Part shown: one piece after another, positions 27,115 through 36,337 of the stretch
How the letters are laid out: every line of letters starts with the position of its first letter
Numbering within the stretch: the stretch's first letter is position 1
Source: Methylicorpusculum oleiharenae
GTDB taxonomy: Bacteria; Pseudomonadota; Gammaproteobacteria; Methylococcales; Methylomonadaceae
DNA length: 64,000 nt
Reading direction: 5' to 3'
Assembly (NCBI RefSeq): GCF_009828925.2
Contig: NZ_WUTY02000001.1
Location: 3,440,492-3,504,491 of the forward strand
Position numbers and translations under genes: made by a program
Notes under the pieces: model-generated
Told to the model about the DNA's origin: nothing
The model's database searches: none
The model's input: only the letters and a program-made list of their open reading frames with translations

Positions 27115-28500
27115 TTATTTTTGTAATGTGGAACCTGCCGGTTTGAATTGATGTAAGTCAACGGTGTTTTCTTTTAGATCGACAGCACACCCCCATTGTA
27201 ACGGTTCATCTTGAGTAAAGCGCTTGCCGAGTTGCCAGGCTATTTGCGCACGGGCTAATTCCACGCCCAGGTAAAAGGCATGACCGCCATCGCTTGCTAC
27301 ATCAAGCTTGGGGTATAAATCAAACGGGTCTTGCGCGGTATGGATGCCATCACGGTTAAAAATATGGATACCGTCCGAACTGGTTTGAATTCTGAAGCTG
27401 GGGTCCCTTATTTGCTCGGCTAATTCTTTGATTTCTACCGCCGAATAGGGAAAAGGGGCGGTTTCATGCAGTGCCATTAAGCCGTTATCAATATGTTTTG
27501 GCAGCCTGTCCTGTTGTTTGGCGGCATACATGATGCGTCTAGCGAGATCCGCTTCTTTAATCGCTCTGCAGGCATGCCTGCTGACTTCGGTTGTTAAAAT
27601 ATGGTTAATATCGAGTTCTGAACAAATACCGAGTAACAGTGCATTCATGCCTGGGGTATCGGCATGCGTCAGTTCGGTAATATTGCCAACGCCCAACATC
27701 ATTTCGATACCGGGATAACGCTTTCTGACTGCATGATAGCGAACGAGCGAAGCGGTAAATCCAAAATGGATAGGGTCCAGAATCGGATCGGCTATGAAAG
27801 GCTGGTTGTTTGCTTGCAGCGTTTCAATCGACCGGTATAAAGAATCGAGATCTTCATGTGTCTCGGGGATAATGACAGGTACGGCCTCGACTTCGCCGGC
27901 AATCCAAAGACTGCTTTCGTGCAGACTGAGCAAATAATCGGCACCGGCTTTACCCCCTCTCAGCAGATCTTCGGATGTTAAAGAATCGACGCTGACCAGA
28001 AATCCGGCATGTTTTAGCGCCTGAATGGTCTCCTCCATATGCGGAAATGGAGTGCCCGGCAAGCACCCGATATCGATGACATCGGCACCGTTGTCACGGT
28101 AATAAGACGCTCGCTGCAAAATGGTTTCTATGCTGACGAAGGGCGCATCGACAATTTCGGCAAACACTTTGACCGTGTAATGGCTGATATCGATTTTATG
28201 TGCTGCCTTGCCAAAATATTGGGGCAGATCCTTTAACTCATCAGGACCGCGTTCAACCGGCAGGCTTAAGTCAGTGGACAGTTTGTCTATATCTCCCCGG
28301 CAACGTCCGGGAACGATTATGCGATCCGCATTAAACGTATCGGTCAACCGCCTGGTAATCATATCCGTGGTCATAAGCGCCGCGACTTTGATACCCAGTT
28401 GATGCACCGTATAGGTGAACTCCGGTTGCATTTGTTCCAGAATGCGGTGTAATTGCTTTTCTGCCAGTTTTCCGGTTAAAAAGAGAATATGCTCGCTCAT
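27115..28500 (-). CDS. dihydropteroate synthase-related protein (DUF6513/TIGR00284 type)
   Basis: A 461-residue protein with an N-terminal extension of about 125 residues followed by a TIM-barrel pterin-binding-like domain (ADVIDIGCLPGTPFP, VSVDSLTSEDLLRGG, MLGVGNITELTHAD). A C-terminal ELARAQIAWQLGKRFTQDEPL segment is typical of the DHPS-related proteins of H4MPT users. It is distinct from the true FolP encoded at 29.1 kb. It probably acts in tetrahydromethanopterin assembly. The start overlaps the stop of the flavoprotein gene as ATGA, so the operon reads dmrB-like, this gene, DUF447, mfnB. Confidence 0.85.
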   Translation of the reverse strand: MSEHILFLTGKLAEKQLHRILEQMQPEFTYTVHQLGIKVAALMTTDMITRRLTDTFNADRIIVPGRCRGDIDKLSTDLSLPVERGPDELKDLPQYFGKAAHKIDISHYTVKVFAEIVDAPFVSIETILQRASYYRDNGADVIDIGCLPGTPFPHMEETIQALKHAGFLVSVDSLTSEDLLRGGKAGADYLLSLHESSLWIAGEVEAVPVIIPETHEDLDSLYRSIETLQANNQPFIADPILDPIHFGFTASLVRYHAVRKRYPGIEMMLGVGNITELTHADTPGMNALLLGICSELDINHILTTEVSRHACRAIKEADLARRIMYAAKQQDRLPKHIDNGLMALHETAPFPYSAVEIKELAEQIRDPSFRIQTSSDGIHIFNRDGIHTAQDPFDLYPKLDVASDGGHAFYLGVELARAQIAWQLGKRFTQDEPLQWGCAVDLKENTVDLHQFKPAGSTLQK

Positions 28501-29033
28501 GCCAGCGTCTTTAATCGTGCTTGCACGGCTTCAATCAGTTCATCCACGCTTTCAACCACCTGTGTGTAGGGAAATGTTCGAATTTTATCCGTTGCTTCAA
28601 GGTCTATCGGCCGGGGATAAACCATTACTTTGCCCCCGGGTGCTGTGGTTTCCATTTCAGGCGCAATATCGCAAGGATAAACAATACTGGGAACTCTGCA
28701 TTTTCCGGCTTGCGAGTAGAGGTTGGTAACCAACGAATCAGCGATGCCCAATACACATTTGGCAACGGTATTGGAGGTCGTCGGCGCCATTACAAAAGTG
28801 TGATAATAACCCTTGTAGAATAGTCCTACAGGGGGTGAAGAGGCGGTTTTATCGCGATAGACCGGCATTTTTTCGCGAACAGTGTCCAGCTTGATGCCGT
28901 ACATTTTCAACACTTCTTCTCCAGCTAAACTGAGGTACAGATCCACGCAGTCCAGGGTCAAAATAAATTCCAGGCATTCTTCTATATAGTGGCCTGAACC
29001 GGTAACAGCCCAAGCTAAACGCGGATGATCCAT
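28497..29033 (-). CDS. dmrB: flavoprotein, dihydromethanopterin reductase (DmrB-like)
   Basis: About 178 residues of the Flavoprotein family, with WAVTGSGHYIEECLE at the N-terminus (FMN phosphate loop) and APTTSNTVAKCVLGIADSLVTN in the centre. Archaeal-like homologues in H4MPT-using bacteria have been described as DmrB, reducing dihydromethanopterin to the active cofactor. I use ATG 29033 rather than a GTG at 29060, because a TATAAT hexamer at 29063-29068 would place the transcript start at about 29056. It heads the four-gene minus-strand operon. Confidence 0.78.
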   Translation of the reverse strand: MDHPRLAWAVTGSGHYIEECLEFILTLDCVDLYLSLAGEEVLKMYGIKLDTVREKMPVYRDKTASSPPVGLFYKGYYHTFVMAPTTSNTVAKCVLGIADSLVTNLYSQAGKCRVPSIVYPCDIAPEMETTAPGGKVMVYPRPIDLEATDKIRTFPYTQVVESVDELIEAVQARLKTLA

Positions 29034-29062
29034 TGCATAAGTTAAGCGATTAAAAGACACGC

Positions 29063-29068
29063 ATTATA
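29063..29068 (-). promoter_or_regulatory. -10 box (TATAAT) of the C1-cofactor operon
   Basis: A consensus TATAAT on the minus strand, 30 bases before the dmrB-like ATG. A poor -35 candidate (TTAATC) lies 16 bases further upstream. The position is in the divergent gap shared with folP. Confidence 0.5.
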
Positions 29069-29106
29069 CCTTAATCATGACCCTGATTAATAAATGAGGC
29101 ATTAAA

Positions 29107-29937
29107 GTGAATATTGTTGAGAATACCAAGCCCATGATTATGGGTATTTTGAATGTCACTCCTGACAGTTTTTCTGACGGCGGACGGTTCAATGGGGTTG
29201 CCGAAGCCCTGGAGCAATGCCGCAAGATGATAGAGCAGGGGGCTGACATTATCGATATTGGGGGTGAATCGACGCGCCCTGGGGCAGACCCGGTATCTGA
29301 GGAAGAGCAAATTCGGCGCGTCGTTCCGATTATTGATGCGATAAGACTGCAGTTGAACGAAACCATTCCGATAAGTATCGATACAACACTACATCGCGTT
29401 GCGGCTGCGGCGCTGGATGCCGGAGCGACACTGATTAATGATATTTCTGCCGGTTTTGATGATGAATTGATATTCGATGTTGCCGTACAAAAACAAGTCC
29501 CCCTCATTTTGATGCACCGGCAGGGCACACCTAAAACGATGCAGGAAAGTCCATTGTATTTAAGTGTTGTCAGGGAAGTACTGGACGGATTGATGCAACG
29601 GGTCGAAGTGGCGATCAGCAGGGGTGTCGATAAGCGTCAACTGGTTATTGATCCTGGCATAGGCTTCGGTAAGCGTAAACAGGATAATATTGATTTGTTG
29701 GCACACCTGGACCAATTTGTAGCGACCGGTTATCCCGTTTTATTGGGCACAAGCCGCAAACGTTTCATGGGGTCAATTTGCGATGTGAACAATCCTGAGG
29801 AATTGGTAACAGCCACAGCAGTGACGACTGCATTGGGTGTTATGAATGGAGTTAAATATTTTCGCGTGCATGATGTTAAAGAGAACAAACAAGCATTAGA
29901 CGTGGCATGGGCAATTTATGGAAGCCGTCAGATTTGA
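29107..29937 (+). CDS. folP: dihydropteroate synthase
   Basis: A 276-residue TIM-barrel enzyme with every FolP block: MGILNVTPDSFSDGG, DIGGESTRPGA, INDISAG, DPGIGFGK and LLGTSRKRF. It condenses p-aminobenzoate with dihydropterin pyrophosphate in folate synthesis. The start is GTG 29107, with GAGG seven bases upstream. In many proteobacteria folP follows ftsH and precedes glmM; here it is instead divergent from the H4MPT-type operon. Its 3' end overlaps the convergent prsR gene by 10 bases. Confidence 0.93.
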   Translation: MNIVENTKPMIMGILNVTPDSFSDGGRFNGVAEALEQCRKMIEQGADIIDIGGESTRPGADPVSEEEQIRRVVPIIDAIRLQLNETIPISIDTTLHRVAAAALDAGATLINDISAGFDDELIFDVAVQKQVPLILMHRQGTPKTMQESPLYLSVVREVLDGLMQRVEVAISRGVDKRQLVIDPGIGFGKRKQDNIDLLAHLDQFVATGYPVLLGTSRKRFMGSICDVNNPEELVTATAVTTALGVMNGVKYFRVHDVKENKQALDVAWAIYGSRQI

Positions 29938-31277
29938 ATGCCGTATTTTTCAAATAAACTGTACAGCGTAGGCCGGGTTACTCCGAGGAGTTGGGCCGTT
30001 TTGGATATGTTATTGTCGCAATGAGTTAGTGCCCGTTTAATCGCAGCCGTCTCGGACTCTTCTCTCACTTCTCTGAGATTGAAGGGCGATGACGGTTTGT
30101 CGTTGATCGTTATTTCAAGGTCTTCCAGGCTAACCAAAGGCTCGTTAGACATAATAACCGCTCGTTTGATTTTGTTTTCTAACTGGCGAATATTACCTGG
30201 CCAGTCAAAGGTTTCGATTGCAAGAGCCGCTTCTTTGCTGAAACCCCGGATTGTTTTTTTATGTAGCTCACTGAATTTTCGGAGCAAGGCTGTTGCTATG
30301 ACGATAGCATCACCTTCGCGTTCTCTGAGCGGAGGAATATTGATCACCATTTCACTGACGCGGTAAAAAAGGTCTTCTCTGAAGGATCCCCTGGTAATCA
30401 GTTCCTGAATATTTTGATGCGTTGCGCAAATAATTCTGACATCGACCGGGATTTCTCCCCTGCCGCCCAAGCGTTCGATTTTTCGCTCTTGTATAAAGCG
30501 TAATAGTTTGGATTGCAGTGAAAACGGCAAATCGCCGATTTCATCAAGAAAGAAGGTTCCTCCGTCTGCGTATTCAATTTTGCCTTTGGTTTGTTTGGTC
30601 GCACCGGTGAAGGCCCCTTTTTCATAACCAAAAAGTTCGCTTTCAAGAAGACTTTCCGGTATTGCCGCACAATTGACCGCAACAAAAGGCTTGGATGAAC
30701 GATCGCTGAGATCATGGATGGCTTTTGCAAGCAATTCTTTGCCTGTTCCTGTTTCGCCCAGTAATAAGGTTGTAATTTGTGTAGGTGCAATTTTCTCCAC
30801 CGTGCGGGATAGCGTTTGCATCTTTTTACAGGATGCAATGATACCGTTCAAAGGCTCTTTGTTTTTTTGCTGAAGCCGGACATTTTCCTTTTCTAATTCG
30901 TCCAGATGAAAGGCTCTCTGGATAATGGTTTTCAAAACATCCAGATCAATCGGTTTTTGATAAAAATCATACGCACCCAATGACACCGCTTCCAGTGCAT
31001 TTGACCGATCATCATTACCGGTGACTACTATCACTTTGGTTAAAGGTGCCAGTTCAAGAATTTCTCTTAACGTCTGCAATCCCTCGCTGGCATTGGTAGG
31101 ATCGGGTGGCAGCCCTAAATCGAGCGTAACAACGCTGGGCATGAATCGCCTCAATGCGATAATGGCATCCTGGCGATGACCGGCAATGACTGTTTGATAA
31201 TCTTCAAAGCTCCATTTAAGTTGTTTTTGCAATCCAGGGTCGTCTTCAATTATCAATAATATTTTTCTATCTTCCAT
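29928..31277 (-). CDS. prsR: PrsR, sigma-54-dependent response regulator of the PEP-CTERM/EPS system
   Basis: A 449-residue NtrC-type activator. The receiver domain has the phosphorylation Asp53 in TLDLGLPPDP and the KPI lysine near 109. The AAA+ domain has Walker A GETGTGKE (174-181), the sigma-54 contact loop GAFTGA (221-226) and Walker B TFFLDE (241-246). A C-terminal Fis-type helix-turn-helix (KTAQLLGVTRPTLYSLF) follows. The gap to prsK is 36 bases, so they form a two-gene operon. In Zoogloea-like bacteria the PrsK-PrsR-RpoN circuit controls PEP-CTERM protein genes and floc formation, which is the expected role here. Confidence 0.92.
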   Translation of the reverse strand: MEDRKILLIIEDDPGLQKQLKWSFEDYQTVIAGHRQDAIIALRRFMPSVVTLDLGLPPDPTNASEGLQTLREILELAPLTKVIVVTGNDDRSNALEAVSLGAYDFYQKPIDLDVLKTIIQRAFHLDELEKENVRLQQKNKEPLNGIIASCKKMQTLSRTVEKIAPTQITTLLLGETGTGKELLAKAIHDLSDRSSKPFVAVNCAAIPESLLESELFGYEKGAFTGATKQTKGKIEYADGGTFFLDEIGDLPFSLQSKLLRFIQERKIERLGGRGEIPVDVRIICATHQNIQELITRGSFREDLFYRVSEMVINIPPLREREGDAIVIATALLRKFSELHKKTIRGFSKEAALAIETFDWPGNIRQLENKIKRAVIMSNEPLVSLEDLEITINDKPSSPFNLREVREESETAAIKRALTHCDNNISKTAQLLGVTRPTLYSLFEKYGIQI

Positions 31278-31313
31278 TAATTTGGTCCTTAACTGCTGTG
31301 GTACTCAAGTTTG

Positions 31314-33401
31314 TTACTGTTCTACAGGTTTGTAGATGGGGAGTTTTATCGTAAATACTGAACCCAGGCCCGGATTGCTCTCAACATCAATTGTTCCTGA
31401 TAGTTTGGTCACGTAGTCTTTCGCTTCGTAGACACCAATGCCCATTCCGGCGTTGCCCTTGGTGGTATCGAAAGGTTTAAACAAACGAGTGGCGATAAAT
31501 TGTTTATCCATACCAATTCCGCTATCGATTATTTTGATGGTCACGTCTGCGTTGTCGTTGAATAATTCTAGCCTAACAACGCCATTTTGGGGTGTCGCTT
31601 CCTGAGCGTTTTGCACCAAATGGCCTAATACTGCAGTCATTTTAGCTTGTTCGCCTATGACTCTCACTGATGTATCGCTCATTTGATTAATGATTTGAAG
31701 GCCAGGATTGTTGCAGGATTGTTGAATAGCGACATCTTGTACTATCTCAATCAAATCAATCAAAGTTCTGGTTTCCGAATGAATATTGCCTTTTCTGAGT
31801 TGATCGATGACGTGTTGCATTTTATCGGCAACATTTTTTAATGTATCGATGGAATCATCAATGAATTCAGGATTCCTTTTGTGCCTTTCGGCATTCTTAA
31901 CAATTAAAGCAATCTGGGCAACTTGGTTTTTCAGATCATGAACAATGAAGGCAGACAATCGGTTATAGGCTTCAAACTGCTTGGATCTTGCCAATTCGTC
32001 AATTGTTCGATTGAGTGCCAAAGCATTCGATAATTGCATGCCTACCGTTTTTAGTAAATCATGATCTTCCCAATTGAGAATGCGCGGTGCTCTTGCTTGT
32101 GTCAGGACGACAAAGGCTTCAACCGAGTTTAATCGCAGTAGCGGAACCAGAAGCCAGATAGCATAATCTTTATTATCCCAGGCGGATAAGTCGATATCTT
32201 CATAGACATCGGGAGCAAAAGCATATTCAGCAAAATCTATCACCCATTGTTTGGATTGTATGAATTGTATAAAGGGTGTGTCTTTTTTAAATAAAACTTC
32301 AGGTTCGAACCCCATGTTGTAGTGCTCGGCAAAATAAAAATCGCCCTGTTCATTCTTAATCCAAAGGCCACCCCCTGAACTTTCAACCAGATTGGCCATG
32401 GTTTTTAAAATGAGTCCATATAATTCGGTAATGGAATCCATTTGTGCGATAGTTTTACTTAATTTGATCCATTCTTCCCGGTAGTCGTAACTGTATTGAA
32501 AAAAATGTTTGTTTAAATACACTTTAACCAGGGCTCGAGTTCTTCCCGAGACAAACAGGATGATGAGCAACAGGATTGACAGGAAAATAAAGGCTATCTG
32601 AGCCAGTTGACCCCAATTTCCGCCATAATCGCGAATGTAATAACCGACAACTGACATTAAAATTAAATAGATGCCGGTAGCAAACAAGACGGTTGTATGA
32701 AATACCAGTTTTCTGGAGACGGTTAACGTAGTGGTATGTTCTTGAAGACGGACGACAGAGATAGCCAGTAATGGCGCTACAATCGCATTGATAATGCCCC
32801 TTGAATCCCTGAGCGCTGAATCAATATTCGAAAACAACAACGATTTACTGTATAGAAAAAAATCAATAACGAATAAAGAGCCTAATGCCAGGCAAAGAAA
32901 TTTAATTGCCCATCGCTGTTCATACAGGGCATTTCGATAAACCTGTTCAATCAGAATCAATCCGGCAATTGCGAAACCAACATGAGCAAACAGACGGAAA
33001 TCAGTACCCAAATAAAAATTGACCAACATCAGCCATGGACTATGGCTCTCTATTAAAAAGGTCAGGGTTACAATGAGGATAAGTGATTGAGCCAGTTTTG
33101 ACTCTTTTAAAAATGAGAGGTGTTCATGGTTTTGCTGTTGATATATTATAAAGCTCAATAAAATCAGCCAACCTGCACTGCGCAACGTTTCAAACGGCAA
33201 TGTCTCCGGCGTATAGATAGTGTCGATTTTGAGCGCTAATGTGGTATAGCCGGCCCAAATAAAAGACAGACCCGTAGCGATCATAATCGGCAAGGCCAGG
33301 TTGCTTTTTTTCAAGCTGAAGATGCTTAACGGAAGCAGCATCAGATAAGCAATAGAGGCCGCCAGGTAGCTTAGAAAGCTATAATCTTCAAACGCATTCA
33401 T
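31314..33401 (-). CDS. prsK: PrsK, PEP-CTERM system histidine kinase
   Basis: A 695-residue sensor kinase. Residues 1 to about 290 hold eight or more membrane helices, then comes a GAF-like cytosolic domain (about 310-460). The phosphoacceptor His488 is in FIVHDLKNQ, the form typical of this family rather than HELRTP. The ATPase domain shows HLVQNAQEAT, DSGIGM and GMGIGVYEAKDYV. It probably senses an envelope or membrane cue and phosphorylates PrsR encoded downstream. It is divergent from the lipoprotein gene prsT, with 447 bases between them. The signal is unknown. Confidence 0.92.
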   Translation of the reverse strand: MNAFEDYSFLSYLAASIAYLMLLPLSIFSLKKSNLALPIMIATGLSFIWAGYTTLALKIDTIYTPETLPFETLRSAGWLILLSFIIYQQQNHEHLSFLKESKLAQSLILIVTLTFLIESHSPWLMLVNFYLGTDFRLFAHVGFAIAGLILIEQVYRNALYEQRWAIKFLCLALGSLFVIDFFLYSKSLLFSNIDSALRDSRGIINAIVAPLLAISVVRLQEHTTTLTVSRKLVFHTTVLFATGIYLILMSVVGYYIRDYGGNWGQLAQIAFIFLSILLLIILFVSGRTRALVKVYLNKHFFQYSYDYREEWIKLSKTIAQMDSITELYGLILKTMANLVESSGGGLWIKNEQGDFYFAEHYNMGFEPEVLFKKDTPFIQFIQSKQWVIDFAEYAFAPDVYEDIDLSAWDNKDYAIWLLVPLLRLNSVEAFVVLTQARAPRILNWEDHDLLKTVGMQLSNALALNRTIDELARSKQFEAYNRLSAFIVHDLKNQVAQIALIVKNAERHKRNPEFIDDSIDTLKNVADKMQHVIDQLRKGNIHSETRTLIDLIEIVQDVAIQQSCNNPGLQIINQMSDTSVRVIGEQAKMTAVLGHLVQNAQEATPQNGVVRLELFNDNADVTIKIIDSGIGMDKQFIATRLFKPFDTTKGNAGMGIGVYEAKDYVTKLSGTIDVESNPGLGSVFTIKLPIYKPVEQ

Positions 33402-33848
33402 AATTCGTCGTGTTTTGTTGAGTCTGGATGAAGTAAAGCAGTTTTCAATGTCTTAATTGCGAGAATGACTTCAACAGTTAAGCAAGATTTCTTATCTAGA
33501 GAATTGTTTAATTACTATTTATTACTACAATTCATAAATTTCCCGAGCTCAATTGTTTGAATCCAAGAAAGTTAAGTTTTAATGCGTTTTAGATTAAGTT
33601 TTGATTGCCTGATTATAAACGAATTGAAAAAAAGCGATTTTAACTGCGAAATCAAGTCAAATTGAACTATGATTAATTCGCCTGTTAAAGTCTTGAACCA
33701 AAATTCACTAACTATATTCACTGTAAGCTTATGAAGTTAGTCTTAATTCGGCTTTACCCAACTTGTTAATTACTCTTTGTTTTTTATATTACCGACACGC
33801 CATCAATTTAAGTCAATTTTTGAAAAGTTGCCTCAAGGTCCAGAGAAA
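33402..33848. promoter_or_regulatory. divergent prsK/prsT intergenic region
   Basis: This 447-base AT-rich gap must contain promoters for both directions of the XrtA locus. I looked for a sigma-54 element (TGGCAC-N5-TTGC) and found none convincing on either strand. Short repeated words such as AAGTTAAGTTTTAATGCG and TTAGATTAAGTTTTGATTG may be regulator sites, but this is speculative. No gene is present. Confidence 0.4.
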
Positions 33849-36260
33849 ATGTTAAAAAAAAATGCATTAAACGTATTATTTCTCACAAGCATTATGTCTC
33901 TTTTTGCTTGCAGTACTCCTGAGGAAGAAGCGAAAGACAGGCAAACTAAAGGAATACAGCTATTCGACAAGGGAGATTATGATAAAGCGGAATTAGAACT
34001 GAAAAGCGCTATTCAACAAGACAAAGAAGGTGCCGACTCTTATTATTATTTGGCACTGTTAAATGAAAAAAGGCGAAATTTCAAAGCAATGAAGGAAAAC
34101 TTGATCCAGGCGATTAAGTTAAATCCCCAAAATATCGAAGCTAAAATCAAGCTGGGCAAGGTCCATCTACTCTTTGACGAGTCTGCTGAAACAATGAAGA
34201 TTGTTGATGAAATTCTTGGCAATACTCCTGATAACGAAGACGCATTATCGCTAAAAGCCGCTGCACTGGTCAGGGAGAATAAGCTGGTGGATGCTATGGC
34301 AGTTTTGGATAACGTTTTAACCAAAAACCCAAAGCATAACGAAGCGTTGTCACTGAAAGCTGTTTTACTGATGGAAAATGAAAGCTTCGATGAAGCATTG
34401 GCTTTGCTTGAGCCTGCAATATCAGAAGATAAAAACAACTTATCGCTGCATCTTTTAAAGATTAAATTAGACTCAAGAAAAAATGATATTGATGCGGTCA
34501 TTGCCGATTATCTGGAATTGATTAATGTCTTCCCTGAGAAAGATGATCTTAAATATGCGCTCGCCAAAATTTATGTTTTGGCCAAAAAAAATGACCTGGC
34601 GGAAAAATTACTCACCGATCTGGTTGAATCGAAGCCCGGTCAAATAAAGCCCAAGCTGGTTGCATTAGGCTTTTACAATGCGTTGGATAAAGCAAAGACA
34701 GATGAAAAATTGCAATCCTACATAGCGCAGGCTAAAGGTAAGCCGGATATGCTTATGGCTCTGGCGCGCTGGACTTTAGCCGCAAACCGCATTGAGGATG
34801 CAAAATCTCAATTGAAGGCTATAGTCAGTTCCGATGATATTAATGACGAATTAAAATCGACAGCAAGTTTGATGCTGGCACAGATTGATTTTCAACAGCG
34901 GGATTATGCTAACTCGCTTGATCGTGTTGAAACTATCCTAAAAGACAAACCTAATTTTGTAGAAGCAAAAATTCTGAAAGCTAAATTGCTGCTTGAAAGT
35001 GAAAAATTAGACGAGGCTTCCACTTTGCTAAATACAGTTCTGTGGGATATGCCTAACTCCGATGAAACTATCGTTTTGTTGGGTCAAATTGCGCTGCTTC
35101 AGGGAGATCGGGCCAAAGGAGAGAAATATTTTAAGGATGCATTGGATATAAATCCCACCAATCTTCAGGCACTGTTCCCCATTGTGGATAAGGCGCTTCG
35201 TGAAAAACACAATAATTTTGCAAAGGATGTTTTGAATAAAGCCTTGGCTAGACTGCCTGGCGAGCTTGTTTTGATCAACAAGTTGATTCAAATCCATATG
35301 ATTGAAAAAGATTGGATAGCCGCTGAAAATCTTTTGCAGCAGCTTCAAAAACAACCCAAAGCAAGCCAGTTAGCTAAATTCCTTCAGGCAAAAATATATC
35401 AGGAAAAAGGCGAGTGTAGTCAGGCAGTACCCCTATTCAAAGATATATTGGAAAAATCACCCGTACAAACCGATACATTGACTGAATTTGCCCGTTGTTA
35501 CGAATTACTCAAACAAAGACCCAAGATGGTGTCTTTTTTGACCGAAATACTGGGTAAATACCCTGACAATTTACCGGCAATAATACTTAAAAGTAAATTG
35601 TTATCACTGGATAAGAATTTTGATGGCGCTATTTCTTTACTAAAAGCTTCGTTAGAAAACAGTCCAAACTCGGTTAGCTTAATCGCTGAATTAGGCAGGA
35701 TTTACAATCTCAAAGGCATGGCAAATGAAGCCATAGAACTCTATAAAAAAGGAGTATCCGATAATCCTGATAACCTTCAACTCCCCATGTTGTTAGCCTC
35801 CAATTATGTGAATCAAAAAAAATATGATGAAGCTGCTAAAATCTACGAGTACGTTCTGGAAAAAAATCCAAGATTAGATGTTGCGAGAAATAACCTAGCC
35901 TCCATGTTGCTGGATTATCAATCGGGTCCTGATTCTATTGATAAAGCTTTAAAATTACTGGATCGTTTTAAATACTCGGATCAACCCTATTTTATGGATA
36001 CTTATGCATGGGCTGAGTTTAAAGCCGGGCGATTGAATCAAGCATTAACAATACTTGAGAAAGTGATCGTGGCATCACCCAGCATCCCAATATTCAGGTA
36101 TCATTTGGCTGAAGTTTATAATGCACTCGGAAATAAAACAGGGGCAATTTCTGAATTACGGCAAGCGTTGGCGATAGCTCAAGCAAATGATTTTGAACAA
36201 TATGATTCAGCCCAAGCATTATTGAATAAACTTCAAAACGAAGTTAAAGCTAAACAATAG
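33849..36260 (+). CDS. prsT: PrsT-type TPR-repeat lipoprotein of the XrtA/PEP-CTERM system
   Basis: About 803 residues. ATG 33849 gives a clean lipoprotein signal, MLKKNALNVLFLTSIM then SLFAC with the lipidated Cys at residue 21; an earlier start at 33777 would bury it. The rest is a long array of tetratricopeptide repeats (many YDKAELELK, NIEAKIKLGKVHL and EAIELYKKGV units). The family is the conserved first gene of XrtA-type EPS loci and probably scaffolds export components in the periplasm. It heads the plus-strand operon. Residue use is Lys/Asp/Glu-rich, as in homologues. Confidence 0.9.
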   Translation: MLKKNALNVLFLTSIMSLFACSTPEEEAKDRQTKGIQLFDKGDYDKAELELKSAIQQDKEGADSYYYLALLNEKRRNFKAMKENLIQAIKLNPQNIEAKIKLGKVHLLFDESAETMKIVDEILGNTPDNEDALSLKAAALVRENKLVDAMAVLDNVLTKNPKHNEALSLKAVLLMENESFDEALALLEPAISEDKNNLSLHLLKIKLDSRKNDIDAVIADYLELINVFPEKDDLKYALAKIYVLAKKNDLAEKLLTDLVESKPGQIKPKLVALGFYNALDKAKTDEKLQSYIAQAKGKPDMLMALARWTLAANRIEDAKSQLKAIVSSDDINDELKSTASLMLAQIDFQQRDYANSLDRVETILKDKPNFVEAKILKAKLLLESEKLDEASTLLNTVLWDMPNSDETIVLLGQIALLQGDRAKGEKYFKDALDINPTNLQALFPIVDKALREKHNNFAKDVLNKALARLPGELVLINKLIQIHMIEKDWIAAENLLQQLQKQPKASQLAKFLQAKIYQEKGECSQAVPLFKDILEKSPVQTDTLTEFARCYELLKQRPKMVSFLTEILGKYPDNLPAIILKSKLLSLDKNFDGAISLLKASLENSPNSVSLIAELGRIYNLKGMANEAIELYKKGVSDNPDNLQLPMLLASNYVNQKKYDEAAKIYEYVLEKNPRLDVARNNLASMLLDYQSGPDSIDKALKLLDRFKYSDQPYFMDTYAWAEFKAGRLNQALTILEKVIVASPSIPIFRYHLAEVYNALGNKTGAISELRQALAIAQANDFEQYDSAQALLNKLQNEVKAKQ

Positions 36261-36337
36261 TATTATTTTGACTGCAAGCCATCTGTCCAATTAAGGATGA
36301 AAAAAGATTTAATCTATCAACCTGGATTTGTAAACAT

